From Methanobrevibacter sp. (GTDB lineage: Archaea > Methanobacteriota > Methanobacteria > Methanobacteriales > Methanobacteriaceae): 10,907 nt of DNA. Both the position numbers and the translations under genes were made by a program. Below are positions 1 to 5,879 of this stretch, in pieces. The notes below the pieces were generated by a model. The model saw only the letters and a list, made by a program, of their open reading frames with translations. It did no database searches and was not told where the DNA came from. The DNA lies in assembly GCA_009777005.1 (NCBI GenBank), contig WRMT01000083.1:1-10907 (forward strand). The letters run 5' to 3'. Each line of letters starts with the position of its first letter. Position 1 is the stretch's first letter.

Positions 1-160
1 TTCCACCAGCAGTACCAATAAATTTCTCATGAATATCCTTAAAATCATAACAATCCACCAACTTTGTCACATAATGACAAATATGATCAGAAGGAATCAA
101 ATCATTCAAATTCAAAGGAAGCAAAAATGTCTGCCCAATTTTATCTTCATGCAAAACCAA
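1..160 (-). CDS. Transposase, N-terminal fragment (IS1182/IS5-like), cut by the window edge
   Basis: This is an open minus-strand frame of about 53 codons with no stop, running off the left edge, so only the N-terminus is visible. It reads like the amino-terminal region of IS1182/IS5-group transposases (DUF772 type): a GQTFLLPLNLNDLIPSDH stretch, then KLVDCYDF and a FIGTAGG turn. In this family that part precedes the DDE catalytic domain, which would lie outside the window. I chose a TTG start at 158-160 because GGTGA (166-170) sits 5 nt upstream, matching the spacing at other genes here. A GTG at 167-169 is also in frame but lies inside that ribosome site. The right end of the insertion sequence should fall between here and about 280, but I could not define a terminal inverted repeat. 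The family call rests on remembered motif similarity. Whether the gene is intact cannot be judged. Confidence 0.6.
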   Translation of the reverse strand, partial: MVLHEDKIGQTFLLPLNLNDLIPSDHICHYVTKLVDCYDFKDIHEKFIGTAGG

Positions 161-165
161 AAAAA

Positions 166-170
166 TCACC
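166..170 (-). promoter_or_regulatory. Ribosome binding site of the transposase gene
   Basis: GGTGA on the minus strand, 5 nt before the TTG at 158-160. It matches the anti-Shine-Dalgarno-complementary sites of other genes in the window and is the main reason for choosing the TTG start. Confidence 0.5.
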
Positions 171-200
171 TTATAAAAATACCAATAACCAAATAATACA

Positions 201-208
201 TTTATAAG
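201..208 (-). promoter_or_regulatory. Candidate archaeal TATA box for the transposase gene
   Basis: CTTATAAA on the minus strand fits an archaeal box A. A start of transcription about 26 nt downstream would fall near 178 and give a short leader containing the GGTGA at 166-170. In DNA this A/T-rich, TATA-like words are common, so the support is positional only. Confidence 0.35.
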
Positions 209-279
209 CCACAACATATAAAAATAACCAAAATAATAAAAAAACATAAAAAATTATTATTTCCTAGCCTCTTTAATAT

Positions 280-453
280 TCATTGGTCAAGATTTTTATT
301 TCGATAAAGTTGTGTTAAGCCTAATAAAACAAATATTATGGCTAAAAAAACATTAATCCAGTTTATAACTCCATGGACTAAGTTTAAAACTAAAATTACC
401 ATACCACAAAAAATCAAAAGCAAACTTACATATTTTAATCTTTTAGCATCCAT
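280..453 (-). CDS. Small two-helix membrane protein, unknown function
   Basis: A 57-residue predicted membrane protein. A short basic N-terminus (MDAKRLK) precedes helix 1 (about residues 8-27) and helix 2 (about 32-50), and the tail is polar (YRNKNLDQ). By the positive-inside rule both ends should be cytoplasmic with a short outside turn. I prefer ATG at 451-453 over the in-frame GTG at 460-462, because the AGTGG covering that GTG then serves as ribosome site with 5 nt spacing. The same arrangement is seen at the kinase gene at 3901. I recognise no family. It lies between a transposase fragment and an inverted-repeat-rich non-coding segment, so it may be accessory. The hydrophobic pattern and ribosome site argue that it is real, but it could be a chance frame. 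Confidence 0.5.
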   Translation of the reverse strand: MDAKRLKYVSLLLIFCGMVILVLNLVHGVINWINVFLAIIFVLLGLTQLYRNKNLDQ

Positions 454-462
454 TACAACCAC

Positions 463-794
463 TTTTTTTTATTAAATATTTAATCATTACTCAAGAGTAT
501 ATAGTACTGCCAATTTTCACGGTTTCAGGCATTGGCTTTTGTGAAAATGATTGTACAAAGGTTTACCTATTGAGAAAAAAAATATTTGATACTTTATATA
601 ATTCTCAATTATAATATTTATTACTTAATTGTAATACATATTTCTCATTAGAATATGTTTTTTTTTCTATGGAAATATTTGATAAGAGGTAAACTTTTGG
701 CGAACTGAAAAAAATCGTTAAATTTAATCACACTTACAATTCACAGGAATTTTGAATGGTTCCAACCAGTTGATTTTGGCAGTGCCAATAATAC
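463..794. other. Non-coding segment with several inverted repeats
   Basis: I see no convincing gene here. The segment is patchily richer in G+C than other gaps, especially about 505-547 and 740-785. It holds ACTGCCAA at 506-513 matched by its inverse at 776-783, and GTTTACCT at 561-568 matched by its inverse at 687-694. It also holds ATTGAGAA (569-576) with TTCTCAAT (602-609). Two overlapping stems share the left end: GCCAAT/ATTGGC (509-514, 531-536) and TTTTCAC/GTGAAAA (514-520, 541-547). AAATATTTGATA occurs twice in direct orientation. It could be a decayed transposon or miniature element with subterminal repeats, or a structured RNA. Confidence 0.45.
776..788 (-). terminator. Small perfect hairpin just after the M42 peptidase stop codon
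   Basis: TTGGC, a 3-nt loop, and GCCAA form a perfect 5-bp stem 6 nt beyond the M42 peptidase stop codon. No U-run follows, so it is not a classical terminator. It may be a processing or stability hairpin, or simply the end of the inverted-repeat segment to its left. Confidence 0.25.
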
Positions 795-1823
795 TTATTC
801 TAAACTGTCAATAGCTTTTACTAATAATTTGATTGCATTTTCTATATCTTCCATACTAGCTATACTCACGGTTGTGTGGATATATCTTGTAGGAACAGAA
901 ACAACACCAGTAGGCACTCCTTCTCTTGTTAAATGAATAGCTGTTGCGTCAGTTGTTCCACCTTCACTAACTTCCAGTTGATAAGGTATTTCACCTTCTT
1001 TTGCTGATGAAATTAAAAGATTTTTTACTTTTTCAGGTGTTATTATTCCTCTTCCACTTGCATCAACTAAAATAATAGCTGGACCTTTACCTATTTTTGC
1101 AGGAGCTTCGTCTTCTTTTATTCCAGGATGATCTCCAGCTATTGTAACATCAAGTGCAAAAGCCATATCTGGATTTAATTTAAATGCAGATGTTCTAGCT
1201 CCTTTTAAACCAACTTCTTCTTGAACTGTTCCAACACCATAAACAGTAGCTTTAGAATTAACACGTTTTAGGGTTTCAATCATTATATAACATCCAATTC
1301 GATTATCTAAAGCTTTACCCATTATTAAATCATTTGGAAATTCTTCAAAGTCAGATTTAAAACTAATTGGATCTCCAACACAAACTAATTTTTCAGCTTC
1401 TTCTTTAGAGAAAACACCAATATCTAGGAACATTGAATCATATTCAATGACTTTTTTCCTTTCACTAGCTTTCATAACATGTGGTGGTTTAGAACCAATT
1501 ACTCCAGTAATATCACCATTTTTCCCATGAATGATTACAGTTTGGTTTAGTAACATTTGATCATTGATTCCCCCAATTTTGGAAAACTTGATGAATCCTT
1601 TTTTATCAATATGGCGAACCATTAAACCAATTTCATCCATGTGTGAAGCTAACATAACTTTAGTAGCTTTTTTTTCACCTTTTTTAATAGCTATTACATT
1701 ACCCATAAGATCTTCTTGAATTTCATCAACATGATCTTTAAGCTCTTTTTTAATAATATCCACAATTTTTCCTTCAAAACCAGATATTCCTGGAGTTATT
1801 GAGAGATCTTTCATTAATGTCAT
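795..1823 (-). CDS. M42 family metallo-aminopeptidase (tetrahedral/TET-type)
   Basis: A 342-residue cytoplasmic di-metal aminopeptidase of family M42, the usual length for the family. These enzymes form dodecameric tetrahedra that trim peptides, in archaea thought to act after the proteasome; they are often labelled endoglucanase or glutamyl aminopeptidase by automated annotation. All expected active-site residues are visible: His61 and Asp63 in SHMDEIG, the bridging Asp173 in ALDNRIG, catalytic base Glu202 and ligand Glu203 in VQEEVGLKGA, Asp225 in ALDVTIAGDHPG, and His316 in RYIHTTVS. The start is supported by GGTGA at 1828-1832, 4 nt before the ATG. A later in-frame ATG (residue 4) would be too far from that site. 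The gene is preceded by about 490 bp of A/T-rich DNA, so it is probably monocistronic. Exact substrate preference cannot be read from sequence. Confidence 0.93.
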   Translation of the reverse strand: MTLMKDLSITPGISGFEGKIVDIIKKELKDHVDEIQEDLMGNVIAIKKGEKKATKVMLASHMDEIGLMVRHIDKKGFIKFSKIGGINDQMLLNQTVIIHGKNGDITGVIGSKPPHVMKASERKKVIEYDSMFLDIGVFSKEEAEKLVCVGDPISFKSDFEEFPNDLIMGKALDNRIGCYIMIETLKRVNSKATVYGVGTVQEEVGLKGARTSAFKLNPDMAFALDVTIAGDHPGIKEDEAPAKIGKGPAIILVDASGRGIITPEKVKNLLISSAKEGEIPYQLEVSEGGTTDATAIHLTREGVPTGVVSVPTRYIHTTVSIASMEDIENAIKLLVKAIDSLE

Positions 1824-1911
1824 ATTTTCACCATATAAAAAAAGTTAGTTATTAATTTTAAAAATAAAAGTTTTTTTTTAATAAATTATTAAATTAGTAT
1901 AAAATTAACTA

Positions 1912-2125
1912 TTTAATCAATATAAATTAATTAAAATCAATATATAAACTAATTTTTCTTTAAATCATCTTTATTTTTGTAAATCTAATGATTTTTGTAA
2001 ATAAGGATAATTATTTAATTAATATAGAAATTAATTTTTTAATCAGTATTGAAATTAATTAAAATCAATTTATAAACTAATTTTTCTTTAAATCATTTTT
2101 ATTTTTTGTAAATCTAATGATTTTT
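1912..2125. repeat. Direct duplication of about 85 bp, two copies
   Basis: Copies at about 1912-1996 and 2038-2125 are offset by 126-129 bp because of small indels. The core TATAAACTAATTTTTCTTTA and the word GTAAATCTAATGATTTTT occur in both, with few mismatches. The copies are non-coding and contain no IS-like ends, so replication slippage or local duplication is the simplest origin. Confidence 0.8.
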
Positions 2126-2229
2126 TAAAATAAAGATTTTTTTTAAATTAATTATTTTAACAAAATATTTAATAATTTTGTTTTTTTAAATTATTTTTAT
2201 TCATTAAATAAAATAGCTTTGAATTAGAA

Positions 2230-2265
2230 AATTAGTTTAGTAATTAGTTTAGTAGTTATTTTAGT
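2230..2265. repeat. 12-bp tandem repeat, three units
   Basis: AATTAGTTTAGT occurs perfectly twice (2230-2241, 2242-2253), followed by a degenerate third unit (2254-2265). It lies about 45 bp beyond the 3' end of the small membrane protein gene that ends at 2312. Confidence 0.7.
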
Positions 2266-2311
2266 TTTAAATTAATTTTAATGTTTTAAATAGAATTAAG
2301 ATTTATTGTAA

Positions 2312-2515
2312 CTATAATGATTTGTACAAAACAAAGACTCCAATAATTATTAAGAGGATTTGCGGCCACAAATCGAAAAGTATTGAAGGAATCAATCCTA
2401 ATTTAGAAGCTATCCATAATAAAGCAAATAATACTATCAGTACTCCAATAAAAACTCCTGTTTTGTTAAGTCTACTTTGTGTTCTAATTGGAATATCGTC
2501 GTCATTTTCAATCAT
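2312..2515 (-). CDS. Small membrane protein, LiaI/LiaF-TM-like (DUF5668-like)
   Basis: A 67-residue protein with an acidic, polar N-terminus (about residues 1-18), helix 1 (about 20-38), a short GLIPSILFD linker, and helix 2 (about 48-64). The pattern of a first helix, then LG-L-P, then W-P-I-L-L-I-I-G resembles the transmembrane module of LiaI/LiaF-type envelope proteins (DUF5668), which typically carry a LWPLLLI-x-G motif. In bacteria that module occurs in cell-envelope stress systems; a role here is only a guess. The start is well supported by AGTGA at 2520-2524, 4 nt before the ATG. No cytoplasmic sensor or PspC partner is adjacent. An open frame on the opposite strand over the same DNA looks like a shadow, since this strand has both the ribosome site and the hydrophobic pattern. 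Confidence 0.7.
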   Translation of the reverse strand: MIENDDDIPIRTQSRLNKTGVFIGVLIVLFALLWIASKLGLIPSILFDLWPQILLIIIGVFVLYKSL

Positions 2516-2743
2516 TAAATCACTTTAATAAATTTATCAAATTTTTAATAGGAAATAATTTTAAACATAATTTATATTAATTTATATATTATATTATAAA
2601 TAATTTGTTTATGAATATTAAATTAATAAATAAATTATTTTAAATAGTTTTTAAGATTTTTTAAGATTTATTTAAAAGAAATAATAAAATAAAAATAAAG
2701 ACTTTAAAAATATTTATTAAATAGCTTGAAATCATATTACTAA

Positions 2744-2826
2744 ATTAGTTTAAATATTTGGTTATTTATTTCTGGATTAAAATAAATTTATTAGTTTAAA
2801 TATTTGGTTATTTATTTCTAGATTAA
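2744..2826. repeat. 46-bp tandem repeat, two copies upstream of a promoter
   Basis: A 37-bp block at 2744-2780 recurs at 2790-2826 with one G-to-A difference. Both copies contain TTAGTTTAAATATTTGGTTA, and AATAAATTTAT follows each copy. The second copy ends just before the TATA box of the next gene, so the array lies where a promoter-proximal factor could bind. That role is speculative. Confidence 0.8.
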
Positions 2827-2836
2827 TTTCAATAAA

Positions 2837-2843
2837 TTTATAA
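2837..2843 (+). promoter_or_regulatory. TATA box of a probably leaderless promoter
   Basis: TTTATAA centred at 2840, preceded by an A-rich BRE-like AATAAA, lies about 26-27 bp upstream of the ATG at 2867. That is the usual archaeal distance from box A to the transcription start. The gene has no GGTGA-like ribosome site, so transcription probably begins at or next to the start codon. Confidence 0.5.
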
Positions 2844-2866
2844 GATTAATTGTATTTATTTATAAT

Positions 2867-3598
2867 ATGATACCTAAAAATCATCCTCGCTATGAATCAC
2901 TGATTTTAAGAGAGAAAATAAAAAAAGCTAATGAAGAAGGATACTTGGCAGATTCTGGAATGATAGCCCATGGAAGAGGAGAAGCTTTTGATTATTTGAT
3001 TGGTGAAAAAACAATAGCTACTGCTCATGAAGCTATTAAAGCTGCTGTAGCTACATTTATTCTTGCAAAAGATCCTGTAATATCAGTGAATGGAAATTCT
3101 GTAGCATTAGCTATTGATGATATAATAAATTTAGCTAAGGTATTAAATGGGAAAATCGAAATTAATCTGTTCTATAGAACCAAAGAAAGAGTGAAAATAA
3201 TAAAAAATCTCTTTGAAAAAAAAGGAACAGATGTTTTAGGTTCAGATGATGATGAATTATTATTTATTGAAGATTTAGAATCTCCAAGAGCTACAGCAAG
3301 TAAAAATGGGATTTATAGTGCAGATCTTGTTTTGGTATCTTTAGAAGATGGAGATAGAACTGAAATATTAGTTAATAGTGGTAAAAAAGTAATAGCTATT
3401 GATTTAAATCCATTATCTAGAACAGCACAAATGGCTGATATTACAATCGTAGATAATATTATAAGAACCATACCTTTAATGATTGAAGTAGCTAATGAGT
3501 TTAAAGAAAAAGATGATAAGTACTTGAAAATGATTATAGCTAATTTTTCAAATCAAGAAAATTTGAAAAAATCATTAGAAAGTATTAAATTAAAATAA
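2867..3598 (+). CDS. 4-phosphopantoate--beta-alanine ligase (archaeal phosphopantothenate synthetase)
   Basis: This 243-residue protein belongs to the archaeal phosphopantothenate synthetase family (DUF137/COG1701). The family joins 4-phosphopantoate and beta-alanine with ATP to give 4'-phosphopantothenate, replacing the bacterial PanC/PanK order in coenzyme A synthesis. Conserved blocks visible are IPKNHPRYESL (residues 2-12), GMIAHGRGEAFDYL (31-44), ISVNGNS (72-78), DLNPLSRTAQMADI (179-192) and VDNIIRTIP (about 195-203). Length is normal for the family. The first ATG fits the conserved N-terminus. No ribosome site precedes it, and a TATA-like box about 26 bp upstream suggests a leaderless mRNA. 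The next gene on the same strand, about 300 bp away, is a CoaE-like kinase that may act in the same pathway, but the gap argues against a tight operon. Confidence 0.92.
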   Translation: MIPKNHPRYESLILREKIKKANEEGYLADSGMIAHGRGEAFDYLIGEKTIATAHEAIKAAVATFILAKDPVISVNGNSVALAIDDIINLAKVLNGKIEINLFYRTKERVKIIKNLFEKKGTDVLGSDDDELLFIEDLESPRATASKNGIYSADLVLVSLEDGDRTEILVNSGKKVIAIDLNPLSRTAQMADITIVDNIIRTIPLMIEVANEFKEKDDKYLKMIIANFSNQENLKKSLESIKLK

Positions 3599-3900
3599 TT
3601 GCTTCCTTTTTAATGAATAGCTGAATTTCAGGATTGTTTAACTGTAAATTTTTAATATCTGGATTCAAGTAGGTAAGTTTTTAATAGGTAAATTTTAAAT
3701 ACATGATGTTAAATAGATAGTTTTTTAATAGTCATATTCCCAAATTATCAAATATAAATTATAATTAATATTTATATTATTATTTAAAATTATTATCATT
3801 TATATTATAATTATTATATAAAACTATAATTATTTTTATTATAAATTATATTATTATTATTATTCTCCATTTAAATTGATGGAATAGCAAAGTGAATTTT
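3599..3900. other. Intergenic stretch with short tandem repeat
   Basis: About 300 bp between two plus-strand genes. Right after the stop codon is a CCTTTTTAA tract that could terminate transcription. A 15-bp imperfect tandem repeat beginning AGGTAA is at 3671-3685 and 3686-3700. The right half is almost pure A/T. TATTATAAATTA around 3837-3848 lies at a suitable distance to be the TATA box of the kinase gene, but many similar words occur nearby. Confidence 0.5.
3891..3895 (+). promoter_or_regulatory. Ribosome binding site that fixes the kinase start
   Basis: AGTGA, 5 nt before the ATG at 3901. An in-frame GTG at 3892 lies inside this site and is therefore unlikely to be the start, although the frame would allow it. 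Confidence 0.6.
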
Positions 3901-4461
3901 ATGAAAGTTATTGGTGTTTCAGGTTTACCAGGATCAGGAAAGAGTTTAGTTTCTAATATATCTAAAAAATATGGAGTTTATGTTATTAAAATGGGAGATA
4001 TTGTAAGAGAAGAAGCTGAAAAAAGAAATGAAGATTCTGGAACTACAGCTATTAACTTAAGAAAAGAGCATGGTCAGTATGTATTAGCTAAGTTTACGAT
4101 TGTAAAAATAAGAAAATTATTTAAATCTAATACTAATTACAAAAAAGAACTTGTTTTTATTGTAGATGGGATTAGAAGTCCTCATGAAGTTAAAATGTTT
4201 AAAAAATACTTTAAAAACTTTGTTTTACTTTCAATATTTTCATCTCCAAAAACAAGATTTAATAGATTAAAAAATAGAAACAGATCAGATGATTCTGTTC
4301 ATATTAAAGACTTTCACAAGAGAGATGAAAGAGAACTTAGTTTTGGTATTGGTACAGTAATTAGTACTTCTGATTATATCATAATTAATGAAGAAGGTAT
4401 TGGTAAATACAAAAATCAAATCAATAAATTCTTTCAAAATGAAATACCCTCTAAATTTTGA
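3901..4461 (+). CDS. P-loop kinase of the UPF0200 family (dephospho-CoA kinase-like)
   Basis: A 186-residue cytoplasmic P-loop nucleotide kinase. The Walker A motif GLPGSGKS is at residues 8-15, KMGDIVREEAEKR follows as the substrate-binding region, and VDGIRSPHEVKMF is the conserved core with a Walker-B-like Asp. NRNRSDD and RDERE supply lid arginines near residues 120-145. This matches UPF0200 proteins, grouped with CoaE-like dephospho-CoA kinases. Archaeal dephospho-CoA kinase activity has been assigned to a GTP-dependent DUF359 enzyme in Thermococcus, so the CoA role here is only suggested by fold and by the upstream phosphopantothenate synthetase. Another nucleotide-kinase role is possible. 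I start at ATG 3901 because AGTGA lies 5 nt upstream and the P-loop then sits at the usual position. The last codons (PSKF-stop) lie within the first unit of a 63-bp tandem repeat. Confidence 0.82.
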   Translation: MKVIGVSGLPGSGKSLVSNISKKYGVYVIKMGDIVREEAEKRNEDSGTTAINLRKEHGQYVLAKFTIVKIRKLFKSNTNYKKELVFIVDGIRSPHEVKMFKKYFKNFVLLSIFSSPKTRFNRLKNRNRSDDSVHIKDFHKRDERELSFGIGTVISTSDYIIINEEGIGKYKNQINKFFQNEIPSKF

Positions 4462-4628
4462 TAGCTATTTACAATTAAAGAATATAAATAACATAGTCCT
4501 AATATTATGTCCTCTAAATTTTGATAGCTATTTATAATTAAAGGATATAAGAAATATAGTCCTAATATTATACTCTCTAAATTTTGATAGCTATTTACAA
4601 TTAAAGAATATAAAAAATATAATCCTAG
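4448..4628. repeat. 63-bp tandem repeat, nearly three units, starting inside the kinase gene's end
   Basis: Units begin at 4448, 4511 and 4574, and the third fades after about 55 bp. Each contains CTCTAAATTTTGATAGCTAT, and differences between units are single bases. Unit 1 includes the last four codons and the TGA stop of the kinase gene, so a gene end plus its trailer appears to have been copied. Because 63 is a multiple of 3, the reverse strand has a 21-residue repeating frame, but that frame lacks a ribosome site and a good start. The array fills most of the gap between two convergent genes. Confidence 0.92.
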
Positions 4629-4662
4629 GGTCAATACCAAAACTAATGATGATTAAAAAAAG

Positions 4663-5346
4663 CTATTTATCTTCTAAAATTGCTTCGGTGATATTAAAAA
4701 TCCCATTATCAAAGTTCCAATGATTTTCAGCTTTAATAATTTTAACTCTTTTTTTAAAGATTGGTCCGTTAATAGCTAATGTTTCTGCTTCTCCACCTTC
4801 AAAGCTTATGTTAACTCCATACTTTTTATTAATAGCTTTTAACTCTTCAATAGCTACTTTATCTATTTTTCGACCTAACCATGATTCATCTAAACCTTCT
4901 GCAAAAACTCCAGTTATGATAATTTCAAACCCTAAATTAATAATTTCATTCATGTATTCTTCGACATTAGGAGGATGCCAAAGGGGAGCTATTGATTTTA
5001 AACCAATTTTTTCACATATTTCATCTATTCTTGTTTTTTGATATTGAGAAAATAATGCTCCATTATAAATAGCTTCAACACCATTTTTTTTAAGAATTAA
5101 TAGCTGATTTTCAAGATCATCCAGTTCTTTTTCCTTTTCTCCTTTACTATGACCTTTAATAATTGGAATTTCAATAGCTTCAGCTATTAAATCTGTCATA
5201 TGAATATTGGGAACGTGAAACATATATGATTCATCATTTTCAGATATTATTGAAAGAAGATAAGCTACTTCATCTCCATTTTTAAGAGCTTTGTAAAGTG
5301 CCATTGCACTATCTTTTCCACCTGAAAAAAGTACTGCAGATTTCAT
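4663..5346 (-). CDS. dph6: Diphthine--ammonia ligase Dph6
   Basis: A 227-residue ATP-pyrophosphatase (PP-loop) protein of the Dph6/MJ0570 family. It amidates diphthine on the conserved histidine of elongation factor 2, using ATP and ammonium, which is the last step of diphthamide synthesis. The PP-loop SGGKDSAMAL is at residues 8-17. Other family marks are GALFSQYQKTRIDEIC (about 97-112), IAPLWHP, and the C-terminal EGGEAETLAI (about 188-197). Length is normal for the archaeal single-domain form. The ATG at 5344-5346 starts directly before the conserved N-terminal strand, but no GGTG-like ribosome site is visible upstream, so the mRNA may be leaderless or weakly translated. It follows desulfoferrodoxin on the same strand after a 116-bp A/T-rich gap containing terminator-like U tracts, so it is probably transcribed separately. 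The TAG stop lies inside an AGCTATT heptamer. Confidence 0.92.
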   Translation of the reverse strand: MKSAVLFSGGKDSAMALYKALKNGDEVAYLLSIISENDESYMFHVPNIHMTDLIAEAIEIPIIKGHSKGEKEKELDDLENQLLILKKNGVEAIYNGALFSQYQKTRIDEICEKIGLKSIAPLWHPPNVEEYMNEIINLGFEIIITGVFAEGLDESWLGRKIDKVAIEELKAINKKYGVNISFEGGEAETLAINGPIFKKRVKIIKAENHWNFDNGIFNITEAILEDK

Positions 5347-5439
5347 TTAATCAATTGAAAATCAAGTAAATTAGTAAATTGAATAATTTCTTAAAGTATG
5401 GTTATAAAAAAAATAAAATAGTTAATATATAAATAAATG

Positions 5440-5460
5440 AAAAAATAAAAAGAAAAAATT
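5440..5460 (-). terminator. U-rich transcription terminator after desulfoferrodoxin
   Basis: Read on the minus strand, the sequence just after the desulfoferrodoxin stop codon contains three successive T runs of 5-6 bases. This is the typical archaeal U-tract terminator without a needed hairpin. It would separate the oxygen-defence operon from dph6. Confidence 0.55.
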
Positions 5461-5462
5461 AA

Positions 5463-5846
5463 TTAAGATGGCCATAATCCATGAACACTACAGTATTCAC
5501 GAGCTCTTAAATCATCAGTATCTGCACAAACTTCAAAGACTGCTTTTGGTTCATCACCAGCTTTTAAAGATTTGCGGTATACTTTATCTCCAACAAATAA
5601 TTCAACAAAACAAATATTATGATCTTCTTCCATTGGATGAGGAACCTCTCCAACTTTAACTATAATTTTATCTCCATCTTTTTCAATAATAGGAATATGT
5701 TTTTCTAATCCCATATCAAGTTGTCTTTCTTCTAAAAGTTCCATTTCTTGATTACAGCAAACTAATGATTCTCCAAGACCTTCTTTGACTATTTCAACCA
5801 TATTCCCACAAACATTACATCTATATATATCATTAAGTTTTGTCAT
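5463..5846 (-). CDS. dfx: Desulfoferrodoxin (superoxide reductase, two-iron-centre form)
   Basis: A 127-residue cytoplasmic superoxide reductase, which reduces superoxide to peroxide without making oxygen. The N-terminal desulforedoxin-like domain has Cys10 and Cys13 (CNVC) and Cys30-Cys31, the rubredoxin-like iron site. The C-terminal catalytic domain has the Fe(His4Cys) ligands: His50 in EKHIP, His70 in VPHPM, His76 in EDHNI, and Cys119 and His122 in EYCSVHGLW. The catalytic Glu48-Lys49 pair is present. Length is that of full class I proteins. A perfect GAGGTGA (5851-5857) lies 4 nt before the ATG. The gene starts 33 bp after the rubrerythrin stop on the same strand, so the two are probably one operon. 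The peroxide formed is the likely substrate of rubrerythrin. Confidence 0.96.
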   Translation of the reverse strand: MTKLNDIYRCNVCGNMVEIVKEGLGESLVCCNQEMELLEERQLDMGLEKHIPIIEKDGDKIIVKVGEVPHPMEEDHNICFVELFVGDKVYRKSLKAGDEPKAVFEVCADTDDLRAREYCSVHGLWPS

Positions 5847-5879
5847 TAAATCACCTCAATTTATTTAAAATATTTAATT

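Larger units (their letters stand above)
1833..2311. other. Gene-free A/T-rich stretch
   Basis: About 480 bp between two minus-strand genes, almost only A and T. It holds a long direct duplication (1912-2125) and a 12-bp short tandem repeat (2230-2265), described separately. No open frame with a ribosome site is seen. The promoter of the M42 peptidase gene must lie near its right-hand start at 1823, but no single TATA-like word stands out. Confidence 0.6.
2525..2866. other. Gene-free divergent intergenic stretch
   Basis: About 340 bp of nearly pure A/T between the divergently transcribed small membrane protein and phosphopantothenate synthetase genes. It holds a 46-bp tandem repeat (2744-2826) and a promoter for the right-hand gene (2837-2843). 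A heptamer AATAGCT is at 2720-2726. No coding frame with a ribosome site is seen. Confidence 0.6.

Noticed and set aside
740..790. tRNA T-arm-like GGTTCCAAC sequence in a G+C-richer patch
   Set aside because: The flanking bases do not form a T stem, position 57 is not a purine, and no acceptor or anticodon arm is found.
2322..2528. Plus-strand open frame of 68 residues opposite the small membrane protein gene
   Set aside because: No ribosome site and a poor protein-like composition; the minus strand has AGTGA at the right distance and a clear two-helix pattern.
3740..3860. Possible replication origin in nearly pure A/T DNA
   Set aside because: No origin-recognition-box repeats and no Orc1/Cdc6 gene nearby; such A/T tracts are ordinary in this window.
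4434..4640. Minus-strand open frame of 68 residues made of three 21-residue hydrophobic repeats
   Set aside because: It is the shadow of the 63-bp tandem repeat, whose length is a multiple of 3. It starts with TTG, has no ribosome site, and runs into the end of the kinase gene.
4808..5041. Plus-strand open frame inside dph6
   Set aside because: Antisense shadow of a well-supported conserved gene.
5468..5659. Plus-strand open frame inside desulfoferrodoxin
   Set aside because: Antisense shadow; the minus strand encodes all metal ligands.
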